NCBI GenBank assembly: GCA_958348225.1
Contig: CATVYG010000018.1
Location: forward strand, 1 to 42,815
DNA from: an uncultured Collinsella sp.
GTDB lineage: Bacteria > Actinomycetota > Coriobacteriia > Coriobacteriales > Coriobacteriaceae
Direction: 5' to 3'
DNA: 42,815 nucleotides
The notes beneath the pieces are model-generated. The model was given only the letters and a program-made list of their open reading frames with translations. It was not told the origin of the DNA and made no database searches. Position 1 is the first letter of the stretch; every line of letters starts with the position of its first letter. This document shows positions 1 through 8,915 of this stretch, one piece after another. The translations under genes and the position numbers were made by a program.

Positions 1-103
1 AAAAATAAAGCCCCAAGCGCTAAAAGTGTTCGCCCGGTGGCAAACCCACACCTCACACAGGGCTGATAAATCGTTTTAGCAAGAACCAAATCGACCTGGT
101 TTT

Positions 104-227
104 CGGAAGTATGCGGCAAATTCTGGAACCTCCGAGCACACCCTGTTTTTTCGCAACAAAATGCCTGATAAACTAGCCTCAAAAGCCAGGTCCGCTCATA
201 GGGTTCAGATTTTGCCGCATACTTCCG
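104..227. repeat. 124-bp element with 17-bp perfect inverted termini
   Basis: The arm CGGAAGTATGCGGCAAA at 104-120 is repeated as its exact reverse complement at 211-227, with 90 bp between. The interior holds the word GAGCACACCC at 134-143. A second element at 36198-36315 has the same design (15-bp perfect termini, the same interior word on the same strand) but different arm sequence. It ends 54 bp before the start codon of the next gene. It could be an operator pair, a small mobile element or an RNA hairpin. I see no target-site duplication. The rest of 1-281 shows no gene. Confidence 0.6.
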
Positions 228-281
228 GATTGACGCTGGCATCACTCGCTTCAAAGAGATGATTTCGGCCAGGAGGGCATT

Positions 282-1355
282 ATGGACCTGACGCTTTGTG
301 GGCAATCCGCCTTTAACTACTACCGCATCCCGCCGCAGGTATTAGGCCTTTACCCCGCCATTAGCCTTGGCAATATGGATCGCAGATGTTGTGGCCTCGG
401 AAGTCATGCAGTTGTAAAAGACCTGCTTCACGCACCACTTCACAGGCTTGTATTCACTCGGGCACAATCCGGGTCGCGAAGCCTGTTTAAATCGCACCTC
501 CTGACCCAAGAACCACCTCCGGGGTCGTTTAGGCAGACTGAACATGGATTTGATGTCACTTCACCGGTGTTCACGCTGCTCAGCCTTGCCACGCAGGTCT
601 CACGCAACCAGTTACTCATGGCGTGCTACGAGATGTGCGGCTCCTTTGCAGTGTTTAAGCCCCGCGAGCGAACGCAACAACAACTCGATGAAGCTATTTC
701 GCTTAAGTTCATTCCACCCAACTGCGGCTGGGAGCGAGTTAACGACACCAAGGGCAATGACACCAACTTGTGGAAGCGCACGCCGCTTCTTACCGCAACG
801 GATATCGCCGCGTTCGCCAAGCAAGCCGCAGGCCTGCGCGGCGTCAAACAACTGCGCTGGGCGGCCGAGCACATGACGGGGCAGGCCGCCTCGCCCTTCG
901 AAGTACAGACCTCCTTGCTTATCTCGCTCCCCCGCGACGAGGGCGGCCAGGGCATCGAGATCGCCAACAACGCGCGCATCCCGCTCAGTGAAGCCGCACG
1001 TTCGCTGTATGACAAAACCTGCTGCTACGCCGATATCCTCATCGAAAGCGCCACCGACAGCATGGGCGTCATTCTGGAATGCCAAGGCCGCTCTGCCCAC
1101 GACAGCGAAGCCGCGAGCCTCTCCGATGCCGAGCGCGCCACCGCGCTCACAAGCATGGGCTACGACGTCATCCAAATTACCTATGACCAGATCAAGGAGA
1201 AGAAGAGCTTCGACCACATAGCCGAGCTCATCCATAAAAAGGCCGGGCTTCCCCACATCCCAAAGACCAAACAGGAGCGCATTGCCGAAGATACCTTACG
1301 GCAAGAGCTACTTGTCGATTGGGTTGAGCTATTCACTGCCGGGCCGGCCAGCTAG
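282..1355 (+). CDS. DUF559-like endonuclease-domain protein
   Basis: A 357-residue protein whose C-terminal part resembles the DUF559/Vsr-type restriction-endonuclease-like fold. From residue 266 it reads ECQGR-x-H, then a run with D-x-ER and a Gly-Tyr-Asp-Val strand followed by an Ile-Thr-Tyr-Asp motif near 300. This follows the family pattern of an acidic residue plus His, then D..R..L...G..V. The N-terminal half (YYRIPPQV near residue 13) resembles coriobacterial proteins annotated with AbiEi-like domains, but I recognise no catalytic part there. The ATG has a good ribosome site, AGGAGGG, five bases upstream. Its stop overlaps the stop of the convergent gene by four bases (CTAG). No partner gene for a toxin-antitoxin or repair role is adjacent, so function is unassigned. 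Confidence 0.6.
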   Translation: MDLTLCGQSAFNYYRIPPQVLGLYPAISLGNMDRRCCGLGSHAVVKDLLHAPLHRLVFTRAQSGSRSLFKSHLLTQEPPPGSFRQTEHGFDVTSPVFTLLSLATQVSRNQLLMACYEMCGSFAVFKPRERTQQQLDEAISLKFIPPNCGWERVNDTKGNDTNLWKRTPLLTATDIAAFAKQAAGLRGVKQLRWAAEHMTGQAASPFEVQTSLLISLPRDEGGQGIEIANNARIPLSEAARSLYDKTCCYADILIESATDSMGVILECQGRSAHDSEAASLSDAERATALTSMGYDVIQITYDQIKEKKSFDHIAELIHKKAGLPHIPKTKQERIAEDTLRQELLVDWVELFTAGPAS

Positions 1356-2200
1356 CAGCTAGCAATCAGGGGCAGCGCAGGCACATCGGGCGATTCGACA
1401 CGGGCGGCAAAACCCGCCTCGGTTAGCTCGATGACCTCGGTAAACGTCGCGTCGAAGAATTCCTCGGTCAGCAGGCGGTATGGCGGATGGTCGGGATCGC
1501 CGGGGTTTTCGCGTACAATCTCGTGCATGACGCCGATGGTCTTGAGCACATACTCTTTATGGATGGGATACTGCCCAAAACGCGTCGCAGCGGTATACAG
1601 GCGATCGGTCGCACGCGGAATCGAAACAATGCCGAGCGTCTTGCCAAACCAGTCAAAGTCGCCTTGCTTTTTAATGCGGAACTCCTCGCACGGCTTGCCG
1701 CCGTGCGCCTCCAGGTACTGATTCACGCGCGTATTCCATACGGTATCGGCCACCAGATGCGACCAGACACCCAATGTCAAATCGAGCAACGACTGCGCCA
1801 CGTCCTCGGACGCAAGCGAGAACTCACGAGCGCCGGGACCGACAACCGGCTCGGCATCCCTGTAGCGCTGGGGATAGTGCACGCGATTCAGTCGCTCGCG
1901 CTCCTCGACAATCGAGGTAGCCTCGGCGGGTTCGCCCGCGGGTGCGCCGTTAAGCAGCGGCGCCACATAGGTATCCCAGAACTCATGCTCACGAGGCTTA
2001 GGGATGGGTTCAGGCTTGGCAAAGTGCGTAATGCGGTACGGGATGGGATCGGCGATGCCAGGGACCATATAGCCCACGAAGATATCCGGAACCACGCAGC
2101 CAAACAAAAAGGCATTGCGGTCGCGCACGCTATTGGCAAGCGCACCGGTGCGCTCCAGCAAACGCTCCGTCTGAGCGATATGAATGTTCCAGCTTGGCAT
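1352..2200 (-). CDS. zinc-dependent phospholipase C-like protein
   Basis: A 282-residue protein resembling the Zn_dep_PLPC family (bacterial phospholipase C-like proteins of unknown substrate). The N-terminus has NIHI near residue 4. Histidine and aspartate clusters expected of the zinc site follow: CVVPDIF near 34, RITHF near 55, HEFWD near 70, and WSHLVADTVWN in the middle third. No signal peptide or membrane segment is seen, so it is probably cytoplasmic. I chose the ATG at 2200 rather than the one at 2212 because a G-rich ribosome site lies just before it. The gene is convergent with the DUF559-like gene and shares four bases of stop with it. The enzymatic role is inferred from fold only. 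Confidence 0.6.
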   Translation of the reverse strand: MPSWNIHIAQTERLLERTGALANSVRDRNAFLFGCVVPDIFVGYMVPGIADPIPYRITHFAKPEPIPKPREHEFWDTYVAPLLNGAPAGEPAEATSIVEERERLNRVHYPQRYRDAEPVVGPGAREFSLASEDVAQSLLDLTLGVWSHLVADTVWNTRVNQYLEAHGGKPCEEFRIKKQGDFDWFGKTLGIVSIPRATDRLYTAATRFGQYPIHKEYVLKTIGVMHEIVRENPGDPDHPPYRLLTEEFFDATFTEVIELTEAGFAARVESPDVPALPLIASC

Positions 2201-2280
2201 AGCCACCCCCATAAAAAACCTGGATAACTATACCATCACGGCAAAGCCGCGCGGGCGGCTACGCACGCTCTACGCAGCAA

Positions 2281-3051
2281 CTAGTCCGTAGCACCGCTTT
2301 CGGTTCCATACGACGGCGAAGGCGCCTCGACCACATGGTGATATCGATCGATATAGATTGCACGGGCACCCAGGCGTCGCACCAAATCCTGGTGATGTGT
2401 GCTCATCAAGACCGTCTTACCCGCCGCGACGTAGGCCAGCAAGAAGTTGACCACGATGTCGCATGAATCCTCGTCGAGCCCATTAGTAGGTTCGTCGAGA
2501 ACCAAGATATCGGGGTTCATCGATACGACTGCCGCCAGCGCCACACGCTTCTTTTGCCCACCCGAAAGCTGATAGGGCGAGGCATCGACCAGGTCGGCAA
2601 CTTGAAACAGTTCCATGGCATCGTGCACGCGACGGTCGAGCTCGTCTGCCGGCAGCCCCATCTGCGCGGGACCAAAAGCAACTTCCTCACCCACCGTAGC
2701 GCAGAACAACTGGGCGTCGGCATTCTGGAACACAAAGCCCACGCGCTGATGGAACCGCTGGGCCGTCGCGGAATCCTTGAGATATGCCGCATCGACCATA
2801 CACCCGTCAAACAGGTATGCCCCTGCGTCCGCGAGTTCAAGGCCGTTAATAAGACGCATAATCGTCGTCTTACCGCAGCCGTTGGGACCGAGCAGGGCAA
2901 CGAGTTCACCACGATCGACCTGCAGCGACACGCCATCGACAACCGTATGCCCCGCATAGGAGAACACCACGTCGAGCAACTCAATAAGCGGCGCGCCCTC
3001 GGCGCCGCCCGCACCGTTCGTGCCCGCCGCACTATTCATATCGATCGTCAA
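2281..3051 (-). CDS. nikO: ECF metal transporter ATPase (NikO/CbiO)
   Basis: A 256-residue ABC ATPase, last gene of an ECF-type transition-metal importer. It has Walker A GPNGCGKT near residue 55, the ABC signature LSGGQKKR, Walker B LVLDEPTNGLD and a switch histidine in MSTHHQD. These are typical of CbiO/NikO/EcfA, which hydrolyse ATP on the cytoplasmic face to drive the membrane subunits. It follows the Q gene after 44 bp, in the order M-N, Q, O on the minus strand. Nickel rather than cobalt is suggested by the operator upstream of the first gene. A weak GC-rich hairpin in 2240-2270 may end the operon. The symbol is provisional: cbiO is the alternative. Confidence 0.82.
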   Translation of the reverse strand: MTIDMNSAAGTNGAGGAEGAPLIELLDVVFSYAGHTVVDGVSLQVDRGELVALLGPNGCGKTTIMRLINGLELADAGAYLFDGCMVDAAYLKDSATAQRFHQRVGFVFQNADAQLFCATVGEEVAFGPAQMGLPADELDRRVHDAMELFQVADLVDASPYQLSGGQKKRVALAAVVSMNPDILVLDEPTNGLDEDSCDIVVNFLLAYVAAGKTVLMSTHHQDLVRRLGARAIYIDRYHHVVEAPSPSYGTESGATD

Positions 3052-3095
3052 AACGTCGCCCTTCCCTACTCACATCGACGGCTAGACCGCCCGCG

Positions 3096-3938
3096 CTACA
3101 GTACCGCACACAACACGGCGAGCAACGCCACGCCGACCGCATAGACCGCATCGCGCCAGCCAAAGCCACTCCGCGCAGGCACCGGATACGCACCGGCAAA
3201 GCCGCGGCAAAGCATAGCCTCGTCCATCGCGCGGCTGCATTCCATCGCCTTGATAAAGGTCATGCCCATGATACCCGCGATCGAATCGGTACGCGAAAAT
3301 CCCTCAGGCGCACGGCCAACGCTGCGCAGCATGACCGATTCGCAAAGATTGTGCGCCGTGCGACCCAGCACCTCGATGTGCTTGAGTGCCATGTCAAACG
3401 TAAAGATAACTTCGTCGGGTAGATGCAGCATCTTGAGCGCCGCCGACATGCGGCTCCACGTGAGGGTCCACGAAACGCCCAGCACCAGCGAGACATTAAT
3501 GAAGGTCTTGAGCGCAATCTTGAGCATGGCGCCCGTGGCAGACGCGCCCAGCAGCAGGGCAGGCAGTGCCAGAACCACCGCGAGCCCCGCAGCGCCGAGC
3601 GCCGGCACAAAGGTCGCACGCAGCCCGCGCGCGGGGCGCACCGCGACCAGCACCAACGCGATAGCCGCCATCAGCATCAGGTACAGCGGACTCTGCGTCA
3701 GACACACGCACAGGACGCAGACGAACATCCCCACCAGGCGCACCGGAGCCGAAACGCAAGAAAGGGCGCGGTCGACCATCGACCCGCCCTCGTGCGCGCC
3801 CCCACCCAGGCGAACCCGCTCAAGCAGGCTCGCCAGGTGCAGGACATTCTTTTGCATCACGCGATGCCGAGCCCCCACGGGCTCGTAACGCTGCTCGACC
3901 GCAAGCCAGCTAGGCAGCTCGGCTATTGCCATGAGCAC
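3096..3938 (-). CDS. nikQ: ECF metal transporter transmembrane subunit (NikQ/CbiQ)
   Basis: A 280-residue EcfT/CbiQ-family membrane protein. It has several hydrophobic segments (about residues 65-110, 115-150 and the last 20) and a cytoplasmic region with the coupling-helix-like stretch LRSVGRAPEGF, then FIKAMECSRAMDEAMLCRGF, where family members contact the ATPases. It couples the ATPase to the substrate-binding M component. The start overlaps the end of the preceding M-N gene by 29 bases, which points to translational coupling. I kept the GTG at 3938, which has an AAGGA site five bases upstream; the ATG at 3932 is the alternative. The symbol depends on the nickel assignment. Confidence 0.8.
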   Translation of the reverse strand: MLMAIAELPSWLAVEQRYEPVGARHRVMQKNVLHLASLLERVRLGGGAHEGGSMVDRALSCVSAPVRLVGMFVCVLCVCLTQSPLYLMLMAAIALVLVAVRPARGLRATFVPALGAAGLAVVLALPALLLGASATGAMLKIALKTFINVSLVLGVSWTLTWSRMSAALKMLHLPDEVIFTFDMALKHIEVLGRTAHNLCESVMLRSVGRAPEGFSRTDSIAGIMGMTFIKAMECSRAMDEAMLCRGFAGAYPVPARSGFGWRDAVYAVGVALLAVLCAVL

Positions 3939-4995
3939 CGCTTTCCTTAACCGTCAGCGAGATCAGACGGAATGCGATGGTAAGCACCGCCACGCCAATC
4001 ACGCCGGACAGGATATACATGGCAGCCTGACCGGCAAAGCCAAGACCCTGCTCCTCGGAATAGGCCTGCAGGTAATCACCCGTAGGCAGAGCGTCGGCAA
4101 AGGTCGGGGTATCAAGGCCGACCGAAGCCTGCAGACTGTCGTCACCAGCCTCCTGAACGGCGGTCGCGGCGCCCTCGGCGTCCCACTCGCCCCATGCGTC
4201 ACCTGTGGCAAGCAAGCCGAGCGGCGTAGCCACGACAAGCACGGCAACCAAGATGAGCGTGGGGACCAGCGAGGTCTTCTTGGCAGCAGCGCCCTCGGCA
4301 GCAAGCTGGCCATCGACGGCCTCGGGCCCGACGATAACGCTCGGCGCCGTCTTCTTAATGAAAGCGTAGATGGCGGCCGTCGCCACGCCCTCGATCACGC
4401 CGGCAACCAGCATATGCGGGATCAACATGGCCGGAATAGCCACGGACAGCGGGAAGGGGCAGTACAGCGGCGCGCCCGAAGCGTTGGTAAAGAGCATCGG
4501 CTGAATACCAAACTCGATTGCCGCGCACAGGGCCGCCAGGCACAGGCCGACCCAACCGCTCACGACGGCAGAAACCGAGGTGCCCCAGCTCTTGTCGTGC
4601 AGGCGGCTGTTGAGCGCACGGAACACGATAGCAGCGACAAACGGCAGCACAAAGGCCATGTTAAAGCAGTTAGCGCCAAACGACAGAACGCCGCCGTCGC
4701 CAAACAGCAGCGCCTGCAGCGCCAGCGCAACCGAGACAGCGATAGCCGCGGCCTCGGGGCCTAGCAGCAGTGCAATAAGCGCGCCGCCGACGGCGTGACC
4801 TGTGGTGCCGCCGGGCAGCGGCACATTGAACATCATAAGCAGGAAGGAGAACGCGGCGCAGATGCCCAGGAAAGCCATGTGCTCGCGATCGAGCGTGGCG
4901 CGCACTTTCTTGATGCAGTGAACCCAAACGGGCACCATCGCCACTGCCATGACGGCATCGGTCTGCGGGGACAGATAATTATCTGGAATGTGCAT
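3910..4995 (-). CDS. nikMN: nickel/cobalt ECF substrate component, M-N fusion
   Basis: A 361-residue membrane protein joining the CbiM/NikM substrate-binding unit (residues 1 to about 220) to an N-like unit. It begins MHIPDNYL; in this family the amino terminus and the second-residue His bind the metal. GHAVGGAL near residue 67 supplies another conserved His. The C-terminal 120 residues hold two transmembrane segments flanking an extracytoplasmic loop, as in CbiN/NikN or the fused variants. It is first in an operon with the Q and O genes. The start has GGGAGGC upstream. No cobalamin riboswitch is visible in the 244-bp leader; instead a NikR-type palindrome overlaps the likely promoter. Import of Ni2+ is therefore the best guess, with Co2+ possible. 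Confidence 0.83.
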   Translation of the reverse strand: MHIPDNYLSPQTDAVMAVAMVPVWVHCIKKVRATLDREHMAFLGICAAFSFLLMMFNVPLPGGTTGHAVGGALIALLLGPEAAAIAVSVALALQALLFGDGGVLSFGANCFNMAFVLPFVAAIVFRALNSRLHDKSWGTSVSAVVSGWVGLCLAALCAAIEFGIQPMLFTNASGAPLYCPFPLSVAIPAMLIPHMLVAGVIEGVATAAIYAFIKKTAPSVIVGPEAVDGQLAAEGAAAKKTSLVPTLILVAVLVVATPLGLLATGDAWGEWDAEGAATAVQEAGDDSLQASVGLDTPTFADALPTGDYLQAYSEEQGLGFAGQAAMYILSGVIGVAVLTIAFRLISLTVKESGAHGNSRAA

Positions 4996-5052
4996 GCACG
5001 CCTCCCGGTTATCGGCGCACGGAATTGCAACGCCGTTTGAATCACCTTTCCA

Positions 5053-5100
5053 GTGTTACGTAATGTCAGATTCGTAACACGACGCGGGCTATCATAGCAA
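5053..5100 (-). promoter_or_regulatory. NikR-type operator over the metal transporter promoter
   Basis: GTGTTAC at 5053-5059 and GTAACAC at 5074-5080 form a perfect inverted repeat with 14 bp between. The arms extend one more base pair (G/C). From memory, GTGTTAC-N13/14-GTAACAC is one of the described NikR operator forms. On the minus strand a candidate promoter reads TTGCTA (5095-5100), an 18-bp spacer, then TACGAA (5071-5076), so the operator covers the -10 box. No nikR gene lies in this window. Confidence 0.65.
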
Positions 5101-5132
5101 AACGGCGCACTGCCGACAAAGCAGCACGCCGT
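5098..5132 (-). terminator. terminator after pheT
   Basis: On the minus strand ACGGCG and CTGC pair with GCAG and CGCCGT around a short loop, followed by TTTTG. It lies between the end of pheT and the metal-transporter promoter, and so isolates the two units. Confidence 0.5.
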
Positions 5133-5239
5133 TATGTAATGCGCGTGTCATATATGCAGGCTCAACGGTGCCTTATACCGGGCATAGCAGTCACGTAAGA
5201 CTCGGCGGCAGCCGACGCTGCCTATATCCGGCGCAGAAC

Positions 5240-7693
5240 CTAGCCGCGGACCTCGCCGTTTACGCCCTTGCACACCTTGGTGACGATCTTCTGGTGCGCC
5301 TTCTCGACCTCTTCGCTGGTGAGCGTGTGGTCGTCGGAGCGATACGTAAGCGCAAAGGCCATGGATTTCTTGCCCTTGCCGATGCGGACCGGATCGCGGT
5401 AGACATCGAACAGGCGCACGCCCTCGAGCAGTTTGCCGCCGGCACTCGTAATACGACGCTCAAGATCCTCGCAGGTCACAGTGTTGTCGACCACGATAGC
5501 AAGGTCGTGCTCAACGGCCGGGTACTGCGAGAACTCACGGTAGTTCTCCTGGTTGCGGGCGCCCTTGATCAGCTTGTCCAGGTCAAGCTCAAAGGCAACG
5601 ACGACCTCGTCAATGCCCATAGCCTCGCGCGCCTCGGGGTGGATCTCGCCAACCCAGCCCAGCACGGTACCGCCCGAGAGTACCTCGGCAGCACGACCCG
5701 GCTGCAGGAAGGCATAGCTCTCGCCCTCGACGGGACGGAAGCGAACCTTCTCGATGCGCAGCTGGGCAAGCAGCTCCTCAACGATGCCCTTGCCAACGAA
5801 GAAGCGCAGCTTACGGTACTTCATGTTCCAAGACTGCTCGCTCCACTGGCCCGAGAGCACGCCCGCCACGGACTTGGTCTCCTTGGGCAGGCTGGCGTTC
5901 TCGCGACCGTGGAACAGGCTGCCGACCTCGTACAGATGCACGTTGGGCGTGCCGTGGGCCTCGTTGTAGGCCACAGACTGCAGCAGACCCGGCAGCAACG
6001 AGCGGCGCATCTCGGTCTGCTCGGCGACCAACGGGTTCATGAGCACCACGGGGCAGCCGCGGCCTTCGGTGGACATGCCGATCTTCTCCAGGTCGCCCGG
6101 GGCGGCAAAGCCAAAGGTCGTGGTCTCGTTGAGGCCGCAGGCGCGCAGGATCTCGCCGACCTTGCGGGTAAGCTTCTGCTCGCGCGTCAGACCGCCGATG
6201 TGGTTCTTGGCAGCCGGAATGGTCGCCGTCACGCGGCCCATGCCCCACAGGCGCAAGACCTCCTCGATCAGATCGATCTCGCGCGGCAGGTCGGGACGGA
6301 AGCTCGGCGGCGTGACCATAAAGTCCTCGCCGTCGCGCTCGACGGTGCAGCCCAGGCGGGTGAGCGAGCGCTCGATAAAGTCGGGCTCGATGTCGGCGCC
6401 GCAGATGGCGTGCACGCGGGCCAAGCGCAGCTTGATGCTATCGATGGTCTTGGGCGCGGGGAACACATCAACGTAGCCGGGAGCGACCTCGCCGCCGGCG
6501 ATCTCCTCAATCAGCGCGCAGGTAACGTTGGCGACATCCATGCAACCGGTCTCATCGACCTGACGCTCAAAGCGAATGGAGGCATCGGAGATCAGCGACA
6601 GGTCGCGGCTGGTGTGCGAGGTGCGACCGGCGTTGAAGCAGGCGCTCTCGACCATCACGTCGACGGTGTCGTCCTCGATCTCAGAATCCATGCCGCCCAT
6701 AACGCCGGCCAGCGCCACGGGACGCTCGCCGTCGGTGATGAGGCCCATGCCGGCGTCGAGCGTGCGCTCCTCGCCGTCGAGGGTCGTGAACTTCTCATCC
6801 TGCTGGGCGGCGCGAACCACCACGCGGCGATGGCCATCGCGCTCGGCAAAGGTGTCCAGGTCAAAGGCGTGCAGCGGCTGACCGGTGAGCATCATCACGT
6901 AGTTGGTGATGTCAACGATGTTGTTGTGTGGGCGCACGCCCAGGGCGTTGAGGCGCTTGACCATCCAGTCGGGCGACGGGCCGACCTTCACGTTGCGCAC
7001 GATGCGGGCGACGTAGCGGTCGCACAGGCCCTCGTCGGCAATCTCGACCGAAAGCTCGTCGTCGGTCGCGCGGCCGGTCTCGACCTTGATGGCGGGCAGC
7101 TCAACGTGGAAATCGCGATCGAAGATGGCGCCGGTCTCGCGGGCCATGCCGATCATGGACAGGCAGTCGGGACGGTTGGGCGTGATCTCACAGTCGAGCA
7201 CGGTGTCGCTCGAGCCCACGTACTCGGCAAACGGCATGCCACAAGGCGTATCCTCGGGCAGGATCATGATGCCGGAGTGATCGCCACCCAGGCCGAGCTC
7301 GCGCGCAGAGCAGTTCATGCCCATGGACACGACGCCGCGAAGCTTGCTCTTCTTGATCTTGACGTCACCGGGAAGCACAGCGCCGATCATTGCCGTGACG
7401 ATGTGGTCGCCAGCCTCAAAGTTCTGCGCGCCGCAAACGATCTGCAGCGGGGCGGGGTTGCCGTCGGCGTCGAGATTCTTGTCGCCCACGTCGACCGAGC
7501 ACACATACATGTGGTCGCTATCGGGGTGCGGGGTCTTGGTGAGCACCTTGGCAGTCACCACGTGGTCGAAGGACTCGCCCACGGTGTCGATCGCCTCGAC
7601 CTCGGTGCCGGTACGGATATATTCGTCCGAAAGGGTCTTGGGATCCTCCGGAATATCGATCATGGTCTTGAGCCAGTCGTAAGAAACGCGCAT
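5240..7693 (-). CDS. pheT: phenylalanyl-tRNA synthetase beta subunit
   Basis: An 817-residue protein, full length for the bacterial beta subunit of the alpha2-beta2 PheRS that charges tRNA-Phe. It starts MRVSYDWLK, the classical N-terminus. An EMAP-like tRNA-binding domain spans about residues 40-150 (VCGAQNFEAGD). The B3/B4 editing region is in the middle. The B5 domain follows near 400 (LRLARVHAICG), then the catalytic-like core (VLRLWGMGRV). The C-terminal ferredoxin-fold anticodon-binding domain is near 720-817, with FDVYRDPVRIGKGKKS. It lies 63 bp after pheS on the same strand and is presumably cotranscribed under the T-box upstream of pheS. Confidence 0.97.
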   Translation of the reverse strand: MRVSYDWLKTMIDIPEDPKTLSDEYIRTGTEVEAIDTVGESFDHVVTAKVLTKTPHPDSDHMYVCSVDVGDKNLDADGNPAPLQIVCGAQNFEAGDHIVTAMIGAVLPGDVKIKKSKLRGVVSMGMNCSARELGLGGDHSGIMILPEDTPCGMPFAEYVGSSDTVLDCEITPNRPDCLSMIGMARETGAIFDRDFHVELPAIKVETGRATDDELSVEIADEGLCDRYVARIVRNVKVGPSPDWMVKRLNALGVRPHNNIVDITNYVMMLTGQPLHAFDLDTFAERDGHRRVVVRAAQQDEKFTTLDGEERTLDAGMGLITDGERPVALAGVMGGMDSEIEDDTVDVMVESACFNAGRTSHTSRDLSLISDASIRFERQVDETGCMDVANVTCALIEEIAGGEVAPGYVDVFPAPKTIDSIKLRLARVHAICGADIEPDFIERSLTRLGCTVERDGEDFMVTPPSFRPDLPREIDLIEEVLRLWGMGRVTATIPAAKNHIGGLTREQKLTRKVGEILRACGLNETTTFGFAAPGDLEKIGMSTEGRGCPVVLMNPLVAEQTEMRRSLLPGLLQSVAYNEAHGTPNVHLYEVGSLFHGRENASLPKETKSVAGVLSGQWSEQSWNMKYRKLRFFVGKGIVEELLAQLRIEKVRFRPVEGESYAFLQPGRAAEVLSGGTVLGWVGEIHPEAREAMGIDEVVVAFELDLDKLIKGARNQENYREFSQYPAVEHDLAIVVDNTVTCEDLERRITSAGGKLLEGVRLFDVYRDPVRIGKGKKSMAFALTYRSDDHTLTSEEVEKAHQKIVTKVCKGVNGEVRG

Positions 7694-7756
7694 CTAACTG
7701 GTCTCCTTTCATAAATGCGGCTTTGAGCCGGAAACTGCAACTAAGAAGAAAGCGTT

Positions 7757-8833
7757 CTAGAACTGGTTCAAGAACCTCATGTCACCAGTCATCAACGTGC
7801 GCAGGTCGGGCAGGTCGTAGCGCAGTGCCGCGACGCGCTCGGCGCCAATACCAAAGGCGAAGCCGGTGTACTTCTCGGGGTCGATGCCGCAGTTGATCAG
7901 GACGTTGGGGTCGACCATGCCGCAGCCCAGGATCTCAATCCAGCCGCTGTGCTTGCAGAAGTTGCAGCCCTTGCCGCCGCAGACGTGGCAGCTCACGTCC
8001 ACCTCGCAGCTAGGCTCGGTGAAGGGGAAGAAGTGCGGACGGTAGCGCGTCTTGCGGTCCTCGCCAAACATGCACTTAACAAAGTAGTCGAGCGTGCCCT
8101 TCAGGTCGCCAAAGGTGATGCCCTCGTCGACGACCAGGCCTTCGATCTGGTTGAACTGCGGCAGGTGACAGGCGTCGGCCGTGTCGGGACGATAGACGGT
8201 GCCCGGGCAGATCATGTAGATGGGCGGCTTCTGCGACTCCATGGTGTGGATCTGCACGCCCGAGGTCTGGGTGCGCAGCAGCACGTCGGACTCGCCGTGA
8301 GCGTGAGCCTCGGGATGCGCGACGCTGCCGGGATTGTTGTCGACCACATAGAACGTGTCGCGGGCCGATCGGCTCGGGTGATCCATGGGCGCGTTGAGCG
8401 CGGTGAAGTTGTAGTAGGAGGTATCGACCATGGGGCCGGACTCGACGGTGTAGCCGATGCCGCAGAAGATGTCCTCGGCCTCCTCGATGATCTGCTTGAT
8501 CAGGTGCTGGTGACCGATCTGCGGACGGATGCCCGGCAGCGTGATGTCGACGGCCTCGTGCTCGAGCGCGTGCTTGAGGGCGGCAGCCTTCATCTCGGTG
8601 GTGCGCTCGTCGAGCATGCCCTCGATCAGCTGGCGCATCTCGTTGGCGCGTTTGCCCATCATGGGACGATCATCGGGGGCGAGCTTGCCCATCATGCGCA
8701 TCAGGCCGGTGATACGGCCCTTGCGACCGAGCAGCTCAACGCGCGCGGCCTCGAGCTTGGCAGCGTCGTCGGCGCCTGCGACGAGCTCCTTGGCCTCTTC
8801 CTCGAGTTTGACCAGATCATCAATCAGACTCAT
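7757..8833 (-). CDS. pheS: phenylalanyl-tRNA synthetase alpha subunit
   Basis: A 358-residue class II synthetase subunit, usual length. An N-terminal coiled coil (about residues 1-85) is followed by the catalytic core. Motif 2 region: FNQIEGLVVDEGITFGDLKG. Near the C-terminus are the FRPHFFPFTEPS-type motif (here YRPHFFPFTEPS), a cysteine-rich CHVCGGKGCNFCKHSG stretch, and the motif 3 region GFAFGIGAERVAALRY. It forms the heterotetramer with PheT and activates phenylalanine. It is the first gene after a T-box leader, so expression should rise when uncharged tRNA-Phe accumulates. Confidence 0.97.
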   Translation of the reverse strand: MSLIDDLVKLEEEAKELVAGADDAAKLEAARVELLGRKGRITGLMRMMGKLAPDDRPMMGKRANEMRQLIEGMLDERTTEMKAAALKHALEHEAVDITLPGIRPQIGHQHLIKQIIEEAEDIFCGIGYTVESGPMVDTSYYNFTALNAPMDHPSRSARDTFYVVDNNPGSVAHPEAHAHGESDVLLRTQTSGVQIHTMESQKPPIYMICPGTVYRPDTADACHLPQFNQIEGLVVDEGITFGDLKGTLDYFVKCMFGEDRKTRYRPHFFPFTEPSCEVDVSCHVCGGKGCNFCKHSGWIEILGCGMVDPNVLINCGIDPEKYTGFAFGIGAERVAALRYDLPDLRTLMTGDMRFLNQF

Positions 8834-8915
8834 GTCTTCCCTTTCGTCTCTCGCGCATCTCGCTTGCCGGGGCGGCTAGCACCCGATAGCTGCGGATGTG
8901 CGGCCCGGTTCGGTA

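Noticed and set aside
4996..5239. Cobalamin riboswitch before the metal transporter
   Set aside because: I looked for the B12-box and a long structured leader and saw neither; the promoter is close to the gene.
5168..7714. Open reading frame of 848 codons on the plus strand opposite pheT
   Set aside because: The composition is typical of an antisense shadow (Leu, Gly, Ala, His and Arg rich, no domain), and pheT is certain on the other strand.
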